Shown: positions 17,681-25,638 of the stretch, in pieces
Layout: every line of letters begins with the position of its first letter
Position numbering within the stretch: position 1 is the stretch's first letter
NCBI GenBank assembly: GCA_023388835.1
Contig: JAEWFK010000013.1
Location: forward strand, 1-39,953
Source of the DNA: Pseudomonadota bacterium
GTDB taxonomy: Bacteria > Pseudomonadota > Gammaproteobacteria > Burkholderiales > Burkholderiaceae_B
Length of the DNA: 39,953 nt
Direction: 5' to 3'
Translations under genes and position numbers: made by a program
Notes under the pieces: generated by a model
What the model was told of the DNA's origin: nothing
The model's input: the letters and a program-made list of their open reading frames with translations, nothing else
The model's database searches: none

Positions 17681-17987
17681 GCTGTTCCACCAGCTCGGCC
17701 AACTGAGGGCGGGCCAGCGCGCCCGCCTGACGAAATAGCAGCACGCGTTCGCGAAACACCATCAGGGTCGGAATAGATCGTATTCCCAGGGCTTCGGCGA
17801 TCTCGGGCTGCTCTTCGGTATTGATCTTGGCAAATGTGACATCCGGATGCTCTTCGGACTCGGCTTCGAACACCGGAGCAAAGGACTTGCACGGTCCGCA
17901 CCACGGCGCCCAGAAGTCGACGATCAGCGGTTTGTCGGCGTCGATCGCGGCCTGGAACGTGTCCTTGTTCAAGTCGATGGTGGTCAT
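17607..17987 (-). CDS. Thioredoxin with short C-terminal extension
   Basis: This is a 126-residue thioredoxin that reduces disulphides in cytoplasmic proteins. The redox motif WCGPC has cysteines 30 and 33, and the cis-proline is Pro73 in SIPTLMVF. There is no signal peptide and no zinc-binding N-terminus as in TrxC. The core ends near residue 105; the remaining 20 or so residues are a polar Glu/Ala-rich tail, not found in E. coli TrxA. This tail is encoded opposite the end of yigZ (74-base overlap). AAGGA about ten bases before the ATG at 17987 is the ribosome binding site. Many relatives carry more than one thioredoxin, so I do not call it trxA. Confidence 0.9.
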   Translation of the reverse strand: MTTIDLNKDTFQAAIDADKPLIVDFWAPWCGPCKSFAPVFEAESEEHPDVTFAKINTEEQPEIAEALGIRSIPTLMVFRERVLLFRQAGALARPQLAELVEQLKNLDMEKVHAEMAAAENNAPDHE

Positions 17988-18010
17988 GGGCGATTCGTCC
18001 TTATTGAAAT

Positions 18011-18030
18011 GGGCGGCCTCTCGGCCGCCC
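18011..18030 (-). terminator. Hairpin, probable terminator of the GGDEF/EAL gene
   Basis: A perfect 8-bp stem (GGGCGGCC / GGCCGCCC) with a four-base loop lies 64 bases past the stop of the minus-strand GGDEF/EAL gene and before the thioredoxin start. On the minus strand it is followed by ATTTCAATAA, a poor U-tract, so it could act as a weak intrinsic terminator. Confidence 0.5.
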
Positions 18031-18093
18031 GTCGGTCAAGCCATCAGTGTAAACCTTTTGGCCCGGGCTTCCGTGTCCGATGGATGCCTGTCG

Positions 18094-20820
18094 CTACAGA
18101 GCGTGACCCGATGAGGCGCGAAACTCCTGCATCCACGTTTCGAATTCCCGCGCCGGCATAGGCCGGCCGATGAGGTATCCCTGGATGGCGTCGCAACCCT
18201 GTTCTCGCAGGAACTCTTCCTGGCTCGCGGTTTCCACGCCTTCCGCAATGACGGTCATTCCCAGGTTGTGCGCCAGTTTGATGATGGCCCGTACGATGGC
18301 GTCGCCGCTGCTTGAAGGCGAGATATCCGAGACGAAGGAACGGTCGATCTTGATGGTGTCCAAGGGAAAGCGCTTGAGCTGAGCCAGGCTCGAATAGCCG
18401 GTGCCGAAGTCGTCCAGTGACAGCGTGACGCCAAGCTGCTTCAATCTCTGAAGAATTCCGTTGGCGGACTCCACATCGTCCATCAGCATGGTTTCCGTGA
18501 TTTCCAATTCAAGGCAGTGGGGCGGCAGCTGATTGTCGCGCAAGGCGCAATGAACAAACACCGGTAGCTGTTGATCGTTGAACTGGCGGGCCGACAGGTT
18601 GACCGCCATTCGTATCGGCGGATAGCCCATGCTTCGCCATTGACCGGCCTGGCGGCAGGCCGTCCGCAGAATCCATTCTCCCAGCCGCACGATGAGCCCG
18701 GTTTCCTCGGCAAGAGGAATGAAGTGATCAGGAGGGATGAGCCCGCGCTCGGGGTGGCGCCAGCGCACCAGCGCTTCCATGCCGGTGAGTGTGCCGTCGC
18801 TCAACCGAATCTGCGGTTGATAATGCAGTTCGAATTCACCGTCGGATATGGCGGCACGCAGATCGCCTTCGAGCTTCACGCGTTCGACGACTTCTTCCTG
18901 AAGCGCGGTGCTGAAGAACTGGTAGTTGTTCCGGCCCCGTTCTTTGGCATGGTACATCGCCATGTCGGCATGCTTGATCAGGGTTTCCGGGTCGTTTCCG
19001 TCTTGCGGATGAATGGCCACCCCGATGCTGCATGCCGGATAGAAGCGCTGCGATTCCACTTTCAAAGGACGCGAGACTGCCGACATGATTCGCTGCAGAG
19101 TCGCCAGCGCGTTGCGGGGCGGCGCGTGATCAAAGAGGATGAACACGAACTCGTCGCCCCCGCGGCGTGCGACGATGTCGCCATCATGCAAGGCATCTTG
19201 CAGGCGCTTGGCGACCTGCTGCAGCACCAGGTCGCCCAAGGTGTGACCGACGGTGTCGTTCACCTGCTTGAAGTTGTCCAGGTCGAGAAAAACGACCCAG
19301 AAAGGCGCATCACCAGGTTGGGCGGACCGTATCGTCTGTTTGAGCCGTTCACGCAGTTTGTGCCGGTTGGGCAATTGCGTCAGCGCATCGTGCCAAGCCT
19401 GGAACTCCAACTTTTCCTGATAGCGGCGAACCTCTGTGATGTCATACTTTGCGGCGACGAAATGCGTGACATGTCCATTCTCGTCGCGAACTGGCGCAAT
19501 GTGGACGCGCGTCCAGTAAAGCTGCCCATCCTTGCGGTAGTTGCGCAGGACGGTGTGTCCCTCTTCGTGATTCCGCAGAATCTGCTGCAGCGTCGCCAGG
19601 CCTTCCTGATTATTATCGTAGCCGTGCATCATGCGCAGGCTGCGGCCCAGCACTTCGTCGGCGGAATAACCCGTCATGCGCTCGAACGCGGGATTCACGT
19701 ACTCGACGGGATAGCCGGGTTCGGTGGCATTGGCAATCACGATTGCGTTAGCGCTCGCTTCGATCGCGCGCTGGCGCAGATGGAGAGCCGCTTCCATTTC
19801 GAGCCGGCGGCTTCTGTCCTGATCGGCCCGCTGCAGGCTTTTTCGCCTGGCGCGCTGCAGTATGGCCACGACGATGGCGCTCAGCAGAGCCATCAGGGCG
19901 CCAACGGCCAGGATGGCCCACGGAAGCCAGCGCTGAGGTGGAGCGGTTTCGCCTCCATGGACGCCTATGTCGAGCGTCCAGGATGTCCCGCCGATCACCA
20001 CCGGCAGGCGCGCCCGCAGCAGTGGCCGCGCCAGTTCGGTGCCGGCGCGGTTGTCGTACACCGTCATGGGTGCGACCGGCGCGCGGGCCGCGTCCGTATA
20101 CCCTTCGAACTCCAGTCTGACGTGCGCGTGCGGCGTGATTTCCCGGTCAAACAGCGTGTCCATGACCACGGACGGCTGCAGGGCCATGAACACGGCGGCC
20201 TTAAAAGTGTCCTGGCGCGCTTCGAGCGTGGCGGGAGGCTGGGTGCCATGGTAGAGCGGCAGGTACATGATGATGACATCGTGGTCGGCGCCGGGCAGTA
20301 CGCTGGGTATGGGCGCCGTGGCGGCGATCTCTCCGATGTCGCGCGCGCGGCGCAGGGCGTCCAGCCTGACCGGTTCTTCCAATGGCTGGGCCACGGATGC
20401 CGCGTCGAGCTTGTCCCGAGGATAGAACTGGCGGACGAACAGGCTTCGGGTGTGCGCTTCGTCACCGGCCTCTGCCGCGACATAGCCGATCATGTCGATG
20501 CCCGGCAGCCGTTCGCGCAACTTCATCACTTCGGCCATGCGTTCCAGGGTGGAATAGGAAAAATCCGCGTGCAAGGTCAGTTCCGCATGGTAAGCGCGCG
20601 CAACGTCGGCATGCCGGTAGATTTGCATCAGAAGGTCGTTGCGCATGCGGTTGGCCTGCGCGTTGAGCTGCGCCTCCGCTTCACGCTCCACGAAGCGATG
20701 GGCCTGCACCACCGCCATCGCTGTCACAAGCAACCCGAGCGTCAGGAAGAGCAGCGGGAGCCACCAGCCGGCGCGCCGGCGGCCGGATGCGGGAAAGCGG
20801 GGAGTGGCATCGGAACTCAT
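18094..20820 (-). CDS. Membrane sensor diguanylate cyclase/phosphodiesterase (CHASE-like, PAS, GGDEF, EAL)
   Basis: This 908-residue inner-membrane protein should make and/or break cyclic di-GMP. Order: a transmembrane helix at 19-39, a periplasmic CHASE-like domain (about 75-280), a second helix at 299-321, a PAS domain (about 350-465), GGDEF (about 471-640) and EAL (about 650-895). The GGDEF motif is intact at 554-558. The EAL motif at 682-684, the later DDFGTGYSS loop and the KIDRSFV lysine/aspartate segment are also present, so both activities are possible. The inhibitory I-site, normally RxxD five residues before GGDEF, reads HDGD (545-548), so feedback binding is probably weak. The ATG overlaps the TGA of the upstream purine permease (ATGA), implying translational coupling. 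Confidence 0.93.
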   Translation of the reverse strand: MSSDATPRFPASGRRRAGWWLPLLFLTLGLLVTAMAVVQAHRFVEREAEAQLNAQANRMRNDLLMQIYRHADVARAYHAELTLHADFSYSTLERMAEVMKLRERLPGIDMIGYVAAEAGDEAHTRSLFVRQFYPRDKLDAASVAQPLEEPVRLDALRRARDIGEIAATAPIPSVLPGADHDVIIMYLPLYHGTQPPATLEARQDTFKAAVFMALQPSVVMDTLFDREITPHAHVRLEFEGYTDAARAPVAPMTVYDNRAGTELARPLLRARLPVVIGGTSWTLDIGVHGGETAPPQRWLPWAILAVGALMALLSAIVVAILQRARRKSLQRADQDRSRRLEMEAALHLRQRAIEASANAIVIANATEPGYPVEYVNPAFERMTGYSADEVLGRSLRMMHGYDNNQEGLATLQQILRNHEEGHTVLRNYRKDGQLYWTRVHIAPVRDENGHVTHFVAAKYDITEVRRYQEKLEFQAWHDALTQLPNRHKLRERLKQTIRSAQPGDAPFWVVFLDLDNFKQVNDTVGHTLGDLVLQQVAKRLQDALHDGDIVARRGGDEFVFILFDHAPPRNALATLQRIMSAVSRPLKVESQRFYPACSIGVAIHPQDGNDPETLIKHADMAMYHAKERGRNNYQFFSTALQEEVVERVKLEGDLRAAISDGEFELHYQPQIRLSDGTLTGMEALVRWRHPERGLIPPDHFIPLAEETGLIVRLGEWILRTACRQAGQWRSMGYPPIRMAVNLSARQFNDQQLPVFVHCALRDNQLPPHCLELEITETMLMDDVESANGILQRLKQLGVTLSLDDFGTGYSSLAQLKRFPLDTIKIDRSFVSDISPSSSGDAIVRAIIKLAHNLGMTVIAEGVETASQEEFLREQGCDAIQGYLIGRPMPAREFETWMQEFRASSGHAL

Positions 20821-22109
20821 TCAGCAAAGAAGGCGAACTTGACCGTGAACAGGGCCGCCACGATGTAGGCGGCGGCGTGTACCTCTCGCCAGCGACCCGT
20901 GGTCACCTTCAGCACCACATAGCTGATGAACCCGAAGGCCAGACCGTTGGCGATGGAATAGGTGAAGGGCATCATGAGTGCGGTCAGCGCGGCCGGTGTG
21001 GCCTCGGAGACGTCATTCCAGTCGACATCCGTTATTTCACGAAGCATCAGCCCCGCCACGTACAGCAGCGCCGGCGCCGTGGCGTAGGCGGGAACCGAAC
21101 TGGCCAGCGGAGAAAAGAACAGGGCCAGCAAGAAAAGGACCGCCACGGCCAGGGCGGTCAGGCCGGTCCGGCCGCCGGCCTGCACGCCTGCGGCGCTCTC
21201 GGCGTAGGCGGTGGTGCTGCTCGTGCCGAGCATGGAGCCCGCAACAATGGCGGTGCTGTCTGAGAGCAGTGCGCGGCTCAGACGCCCCGGGCGGCCTTCC
21301 GAGATCAGGCCGGCGCGTTTGGCGACACCGATCATGGTACCTGTGGCATCGAAGACCTCGACCAGCACCAGGACCAAAATGACGTGCACGAAACCGGTGT
21401 GCAAGGCGCCCATGATATCCAGCTGCATGAAAGTGGGGGCGATGCTGGGCGGCATGGCGACGATGCCATTGAATGTGTTGTGTCCGAGGGCCATGGAAAG
21501 CACCGTGACCACCAGGATGCCGACCAGAATGGCGCCCTTGACGCGCATGGCGTCGAGCGCGGCGATGATGAAAAATCCCAGGATGGCATAGAGGGCGGCC
21601 GGCTCCGTGAGGCTGCCCAATGCGATCTTGGTGGCCGGATTCGCCACCACGATGCCCGATGAGGTCAGCGCAATGATGGCAAGGAAGAGTCCAATGCCTG
21701 CCGCAATCGCGCTGCGCAAGGAATGCGGTATGCCCGCGATCAGCCAGCTTCGGATGCCCGTTACGGTGATGATCAGAAATATCACCCCCGAGATGAACAC
21801 GGCGCCCAGCGCCTGTTGCCAGCTGTAGCCCAGCGCGCCCACGACGGTGAAGGCGAAGAAGGCGTTCAGGCCCATGCCGGGCGCCATGCCGATGGGCCAG
21901 TTGGCCACCAAGGCCATGATGAGCGACCCCAAGGCGGCGGCCAGGCAGGTCGCCACGAACACGGCATCGCGATCCATGCCGGTTCCCGAAAGGATCTCCG
22001 GGTTGACGAAAATGATGTAGGCCATGGTCAGGAAGGTCGTGGTGCCGGCCAGCACCTCACTGCGGGCATCGGTGCCGTGTTCACGCAACCTGAAGATTCG
22101 CTCGAGCAT
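20817..22109 (-). CDS. NCS2/AzgA-type purine permease (guanine/hypoxanthine or adenine)
   Basis: This 430-residue protein has about 12-14 membrane segments and belongs to the AzgA-like branch of the NCS2 purine transporters, with E. coli relatives GhxP, GhxQ, AdeP and AdeQ. Branch signatures include TTFLTMAYIIFVNPEIL near residue 24, NWPIGMAPGMGLNAFFAF near 70, VLVEVFDATGTMIGVAKRAGL near 245 and GTSSTTAYAESAAGV near 293. It should be a proton symporter for a purine base; guanine, hypoxanthine and adenine cannot be told apart here. It is the first gene of a two-gene minus-strand unit with the GGDEF/EAL gene (4-base overlap). A divergent gene, tsaD, starts 88 bases away. Confidence 0.92.
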   Translation of the reverse strand: MLERIFRLREHGTDARSEVLAGTTTFLTMAYIIFVNPEILSGTGMDRDAVFVATCLAAALGSLIMALVANWPIGMAPGMGLNAFFAFTVVGALGYSWQQALGAVFISGVIFLIITVTGIRSWLIAGIPHSLRSAIAAGIGLFLAIIALTSSGIVVANPATKIALGSLTEPAALYAILGFFIIAALDAMRVKGAILVGILVVTVLSMALGHNTFNGIVAMPPSIAPTFMQLDIMGALHTGFVHVILVLVLVEVFDATGTMIGVAKRAGLISEGRPGRLSRALLSDSTAIVAGSMLGTSSTTAYAESAAGVQAGGRTGLTALAVAVLFLLALFFSPLASSVPAYATAPALLYVAGLMLREITDVDWNDVSEATPAALTALMMPFTYSIANGLAFGFISYVVLKVTTGRWREVHAAAYIVAALFTVKFAFFAE

Positions 22110-22147
22110 AAAAAATTCCGGGGAAACGGATCGGGGAAGGGAGACGC

Positions 22148-22169
22148 TAAAATCGAAGACTGGATTTTA
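22148..22169. promoter_or_regulatory. Inverted TAAAATC pair between purine permease and tsaD
   Basis: TAAAATC (22148-22154) and its exact inverse GATTTTA (22163-22169) are separated by eight bases in the 88-base divergent gap. Each half resembles a -10 element: the left one pointing to tsaD, the right one to the permease. No good -35 boxes are seen. It could be two overlapping promoters or an operator. Confidence 0.35.
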
Positions 22170-22197
22170 CGGCCTTCACGGTCCCCCCTTCATCACC

Positions 22198-23241
22198 ATG
22201 ATCATTATCGGATTCGAAAGCTCCTGCGATGAGACGGGCGTCGCGCTCGTATGCACGCAACGCGGACTGCTCGCCCATGCCCTTCACAGCCAGATCGACA
22301 TGCACCGGGAATATGGCGGTGTCGTCCCTGAACTGGCTTCACGCGATCATATCCGACGCGTCATCCCGCTGGCTCGGGAAGTCCTTCAGCGGGCCGGTCT
22401 GACCATGGGCGATATTGGAGCGGTTGCCTATACCGCCGGTCCTGGCTTGGCCGGTGCGCTGCTGGTGGGCGCCAGCGTTGCGCAAGCCTTTGCGTGGGCC
22501 AGGCAGCTTCCGGCGGTCCCCATTCACCATCTCGAAGGTCACTTGCTTTCCCCCATGCTGGCCGAACCCCGGCCCGAATTTCCCTTTGTCGCGTTGTTGG
22601 TGTCGGGCGGCCACACGCAGCTCATGCAAGTCGACGGGGTGGGGCGCTACACGCTGCTGGGCGAGACGCTGGACGACGCCGCGGGCGAAGCCTTCGACAA
22701 GAGCGCCAAGCTGATGGGTCTGGGTTATCCCGGCGGTCCGGCCCTGTCGCGTCTGGCCGAAGGGGGCGACGCGGCCTTGCATGAGTTGCCGCGTCCCATG
22801 CTGCATAGCGGCGACCTGGATTTCAGCTTCAGTGGCCTTAAGACCGCCGTGCTCACTCGTGTCCGGGCGCTTGAGAAAGTCCACGGAGCACTCTCGGAGA
22901 CGCACCTGGCCGACCTCGCGGCAGCGACCGAAAACGCCATTGTCGATGTGCTGGCGGCCAAGGCGCTGAAAGCCCTCAAACGCACCGGTATCCGCAGGCT
23001 GGTGGTGGCCGGCGGCGTGGGCGCGAATCGCCGCCTGCGCTCGCAGCTGACGGACGCCATGCGAAAGCAGGGCGGTGAAGTCTACTTTCCACCGCTTGAG
23101 TTCTGTACCGACAACGGCGCCATGATTGCCTTCGCCGCGGCAGAGCGCGTCAAGGCAGGCTTGGTCGACCTGGACGCCTCCCGCCACGCCTTCACCATCA
23201 AACCCCGCTGGGACCTCCAGGATATCTGCCTGCCCGCATAA
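22198..23241 (+). CDS. tsaD: tRNA N6-adenosine threonylcarbamoyltransferase TsaD
   Basis: TsaD, with TsaB and TsaE, transfers the threonylcarbamoyl group from TC-AMP to A37 of tRNAs reading ANN codons (t6A). The protein starts MIIIGFESSCDETGVALV and is 347 residues, the usual size. The metal-binding histidines fall at 111 and 115, the same positions as in E. coli; SGGHTQLM and DDAAGEAFDKSAKL follow. The frame is open for another 58 codons upstream, but those would overlap the divergent permease gene and lack family similarity, so ATG 22198 is chosen. It has no clear Shine-Dalgarno. The stop is four bases from that of the convergent plsY. tsaB and tsaE are not in the window. Confidence 0.96.
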   Translation: MIIIGFESSCDETGVALVCTQRGLLAHALHSQIDMHREYGGVVPELASRDHIRRVIPLAREVLQRAGLTMGDIGAVAYTAGPGLAGALLVGASVAQAFAWARQLPAVPIHHLEGHLLSPMLAEPRPEFPFVALLVSGGHTQLMQVDGVGRYTLLGETLDDAAGEAFDKSAKLMGLGYPGGPALSRLAEGGDAALHELPRPMLHSGDLDFSFSGLKTAVLTRVRALEKVHGALSETHLADLAAATENAIVDVLAAKALKALKRTGIRRLVVAGGVGANRRLRSQLTDAMRKQGGEVYFPPLEFCTDNGAMIAFAAAERVKAGLVDLDASRHAFTIKPRWDLQDICLPA

Positions 23242-23245
23242 AGGT

Positions 23246-23887
23246 TTATTTCTTGGCGCCGCCGATGCGGCTTTCTTTACCCTGCAGCAGGCGGGCGATG
23301 TTCTGCCTATGGCGCAGCAGGAGTACGACGGTGATGATGACGATGGCCAGCGCGATGGACGGATGCAGCGGCCAGGCGCTTCTTGCGCCCATCAGATAGA
23401 AGAGCGGCGCGGCGATCGCGGCCAGCACCGACGCCAGCGAGGAGTAGCGGCTTACGTAGGCGACGATCAGCCAGGTGCCGGCCACTGCCAGTGCCAACCA
23501 GGGTTCGAGGGCGATCAGTACGCCCAGCGCCGTCGCAACCCCCTTGCCGCCCTTGAATTTGAGGAAGAAGGAATAGACGTGGCCCAGGAAGGCGGCCAGG
23601 GCGCAAGCCGCGACGGCCTCCAAAGGCAGGTCAAGTTTCCGGGATACATAGGCGGCGAGGACCACGGCCAGCCAGCCTTTGGCGGTGTCGCCCAGCAGGG
23701 TCAGCACCGCCGCCTTCTTGCTGCCTGAGCGAAGTACGTTGGTGGCTCCGGGGTTGCCGGAGCCGAATGTGCGGGGATCCCGCAGCCCCATCAGACGGCT
23801 CACGATGACGGCGAAGGGCAGCGAGCCCAACACATAGGACAACAGAATGAGGCCGGCCGAAGTGGCGGCGGACAGCGCGACGTCCAT
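23246..23887 (-). CDS. plsY: Glycerol-3-phosphate acyltransferase PlsY
   Basis: PlsY transfers the acyl group from acyl-phosphate (made by PlsX) to glycerol-3-phosphate, the first step of phospholipid synthesis. The 213-residue protein has five or so membrane helices and the three family motifs: GSLPFA near residue 22 with GSGNPGATNVLR near 43; GHVYSFFLKFKGGKGVAT near 102-119; and SRYSSLASV near 146. The first 12 residues or so extend slightly beyond E. coli PlsY. GGAG eight bases before the ATG acts as ribosome binding site. It converges on tsaD (four-base gap) and diverges from surE (119-base gap). Confidence 0.95.
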   Translation of the reverse strand: MDVALSAATSAGLILLSYVLGSLPFAVIVSRLMGLRDPRTFGSGNPGATNVLRSGSKKAAVLTLLGDTAKGWLAVVLAAYVSRKLDLPLEAVAACALAAFLGHVYSFFLKFKGGKGVATALGVLIALEPWLALAVAGTWLIVAYVSRYSSLASVLAAIAAPLFYLMGARSAWPLHPSIALAIVIITVVLLLRHRQNIARLLQGKESRIGGAKK

Positions 23888-24006
23888 GGTTCAGATCTCC
23901 GATTCACTGAGCGGCGATTCTACCGGCTGCGAGGAAGAACGCCAAAATGAACGGGTACAATCGGCTACTTTCAGTTGGTTTTCCACGGGCTTTGGCGGGA
24001 GGCAGG

Positions 24007-24765
24007 ATGCGCATACTGGTGAGCAACGACGACGGTTATACCGCTCCGGGCATTGAGGCCTTGTACCAAGCGCTGGAAGGGCTCGGCGAACTGACGGTGG
24101 TGGCGCCAGAAACCAATTGCAGCGGCTCCTCGAATTCGCTGACGCTGAACCGCCCGCTTTCCGTGCATCAGGCCGCCAACGGCTTTTATTATGTGAACGG
24201 TACGCCTTCCGACTGCGTACACATCGCACTCACCGGCCTGCTCGACTTTCGCCCTGATCTGGTCGTTTCCGGAATCAATAACGGCGCGAACATGGGCGAC
24301 GACACGCTCTATTCCGGGACAGTCGCGGCCGCCACGGAAGGTTATCTGTTCGGTATTCCGTCCATCGCCTTCTCGCTGACGGAAAGGGGCTGGAACCACC
24401 TGGACACCGCAGCGCGCATCGCACGCCAGGTCGTTGAGCGTCACATCGCGCAACCCCTGCAGCCTTCGGTCCTGTTGAACGTCAATATTCCGGCGGTCGC
24501 CGAAGTGAGCCTGAACGGCATGCGGGTCACCCGCCTGGGCAAGCGCCATCCTTCCGAACCGGTCGTGCGCAGCCACACGCCTTATGGGGAACCGGTATAC
24601 TGGATCGGCCCTGCCGGGGGCGCTTCCGATTTTGCCGACGACACCGATTTTGGTGCCGTCGAACGATCCATGGTGTCGATTACACCCCTCAGGCTGGACC
24701 TGACACATTACGATCAACTGCCCCAGATTGGGGAATGGGCCGATCCCATATGCGCAAGCCGCTGA
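24007..24765 (+). CDS. surE: 5'-/3'-nucleotidase SurE
   Basis: SurE is a metal-dependent phosphatase of nucleoside 5'- and 3'-monophosphates and short polyphosphate, linked to stationary-phase survival. The N-terminus MRILVSNDDGY carries the metal-binding Asp8 and Asp9; PETNCSGSSNSLTL, VNGTPSDCV and VVSGINNGANMGDDTLYSGTV with its metal-binding Asn follow. The length is 252 residues, as usual. ATG 24007 is chosen because GGGAGG lies four bases upstream and the family N-terminus starts there; a longer in-frame ATG at 23947 would add 20 unrelated residues. A TACAAT at 23956 could be a -10 element, without a clear -35. It overlaps pcm by 16 bases. Confidence 0.96.
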   Translation: MRILVSNDDGYTAPGIEALYQALEGLGELTVVAPETNCSGSSNSLTLNRPLSVHQAANGFYYVNGTPSDCVHIALTGLLDFRPDLVVSGINNGANMGDDTLYSGTVAAATEGYLFGIPSIAFSLTERGWNHLDTAARIARQVVERHIAQPLQPSVLLNVNIPAVAEVSLNGMRVTRLGKRHPSEPVVRSHTPYGEPVYWIGPAGGASDFADDTDFGAVERSMVSITPLRLDLTHYDQLPQIGEWADPICASR

Positions 24766-25622
24766 ATCCTTCGCCCTTCGCATCCGGAACCGTCAATCGT
24801 TTCGGGCGTTCCAGCCTGGGCAGCGGGCCGTCTGCGGCCAACAGCAATACTCGCATATTGGGGGCGGGCCCGGCAGCGAAGCCCGCATCCGGGCCGCGCA
24901 TTCCCGAACGCCAGTACGGCGCAGGCTCAGGAGGCCGCCCGGCTGACGCCGGCGGCGGACGCCCGGAAGATGCCAACCTGGGCCTGAGCTCCGAACGCGC
25001 GCGCGAGCGCCTGGTGAACCGCTTGCGGGAACAGGGCATCAGCGACGAATCCGTATTGGCCGCCATGCGCGCCGTGCCGCGCCATCTGTTCGTTGACGAA
25101 GGCCTCGCCAGCCACGCTTACGAAGACGCCGCCCTGCCCATCGGGCACGAACAGACGATCTCGCAGCCATGGGTGGTCGCGCGCATGATTTCCGTGTTGA
25201 CCGAAGGCCGGGAACTGGGCAAGGTGCTCGAGGTGGGCGCCGGCTGCGGCTATCAAGCAGCCGTGCTGTCCCATGTCACCCGCGAAGTACACACCATCGA
25301 ACGTATACACGGCCTCTATGAAATGGCTCGCCGCAATCTGCAGAAGCTCCGGCTGCCGGGCAGGGTGCGTGTGGTGTTTGGCGACGGCATGGCCGGCTTG
25401 CCCGGCAACGCGCCCTTCGATGCCATTATCATTGCCGCAGCCGGGCTTAAAATTCCCAAGACGCTGCTCGAGCAACTCGCCCAGGGCGGGCGGCTGATCG
25501 CCCCCGAAGGCGGTGTCGCGCAGCGACTGGTCTTGATTGAGCGGACCGGCCCGGCAAGCTGGCGGCGCCATGAGCTCGATGCCGTGCGATTTGTGCCGTT
25601 GCGGCCGGGTACACAGTACTAA
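24750..25622 (+). CDS. pcm: Protein-L-isoaspartate O-methyltransferase Pcm with long N-terminal extension
   Basis: Pcm repairs isoaspartyl residues in aged proteins using S-adenosylmethionine. The catalytic part starts near residue 77 (SSERARERLVNRLREQGI) and matches E. coli Pcm (208 residues): PIGHEQTISQPWVVARM, the SAM-binding loop VLEVGAGCGYQ near 159 and AVRFVPL near the end. In front is a segment of about 75 residues rich in Gly, Ala, Pro, Ser and Arg that is probably disordered. I take ATG 24750 as start, 16 bases inside surE; ATG 24735 would add five residues, and a GTG or TTG nearer the domain cannot be excluded. Order surE-pcm-nlpD is conserved in many proteobacteria. Confidence 0.93.
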   Translation: MRKPLNPSPFASGTVNRFGRSSLGSGPSAANSNTRILGAGPAAKPASGPRIPERQYGAGSGGRPADAGGGRPEDANLGLSSERARERLVNRLREQGISDESVLAAMRAVPRHLFVDEGLASHAYEDAALPIGHEQTISQPWVVARMISVLTEGRELGKVLEVGAGCGYQAAVLSHVTREVHTIERIHGLYEMARRNLQKLRLPGRVRVVFGDGMAGLPGNAPFDAIIIAAAGLKIPKTLLEQLAQGGRLIAPEGGVAQRLVLIERTGPASWRRHELDAVRFVPLRPGTQY

Positions 25623-25638
25623 ATTCAGGAGAAATCAT

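Noticed and set aside
18571..20868. A 765-codon open frame on the plus strand opposite the GGDEF/EAL gene
   Set aside because: It lies entirely antisense to a well-supported gene; the product is His/Arg/Gln-rich without family resemblance, as expected from the lack of stop codons in high-G+C antisense frames.
22024..22197. A longer N-terminus for tsaD
   Set aside because: It would overlap the divergent permease gene by 86 bases and adds 58 residues with no family similarity; TsaD starts at MIIIGFESS.
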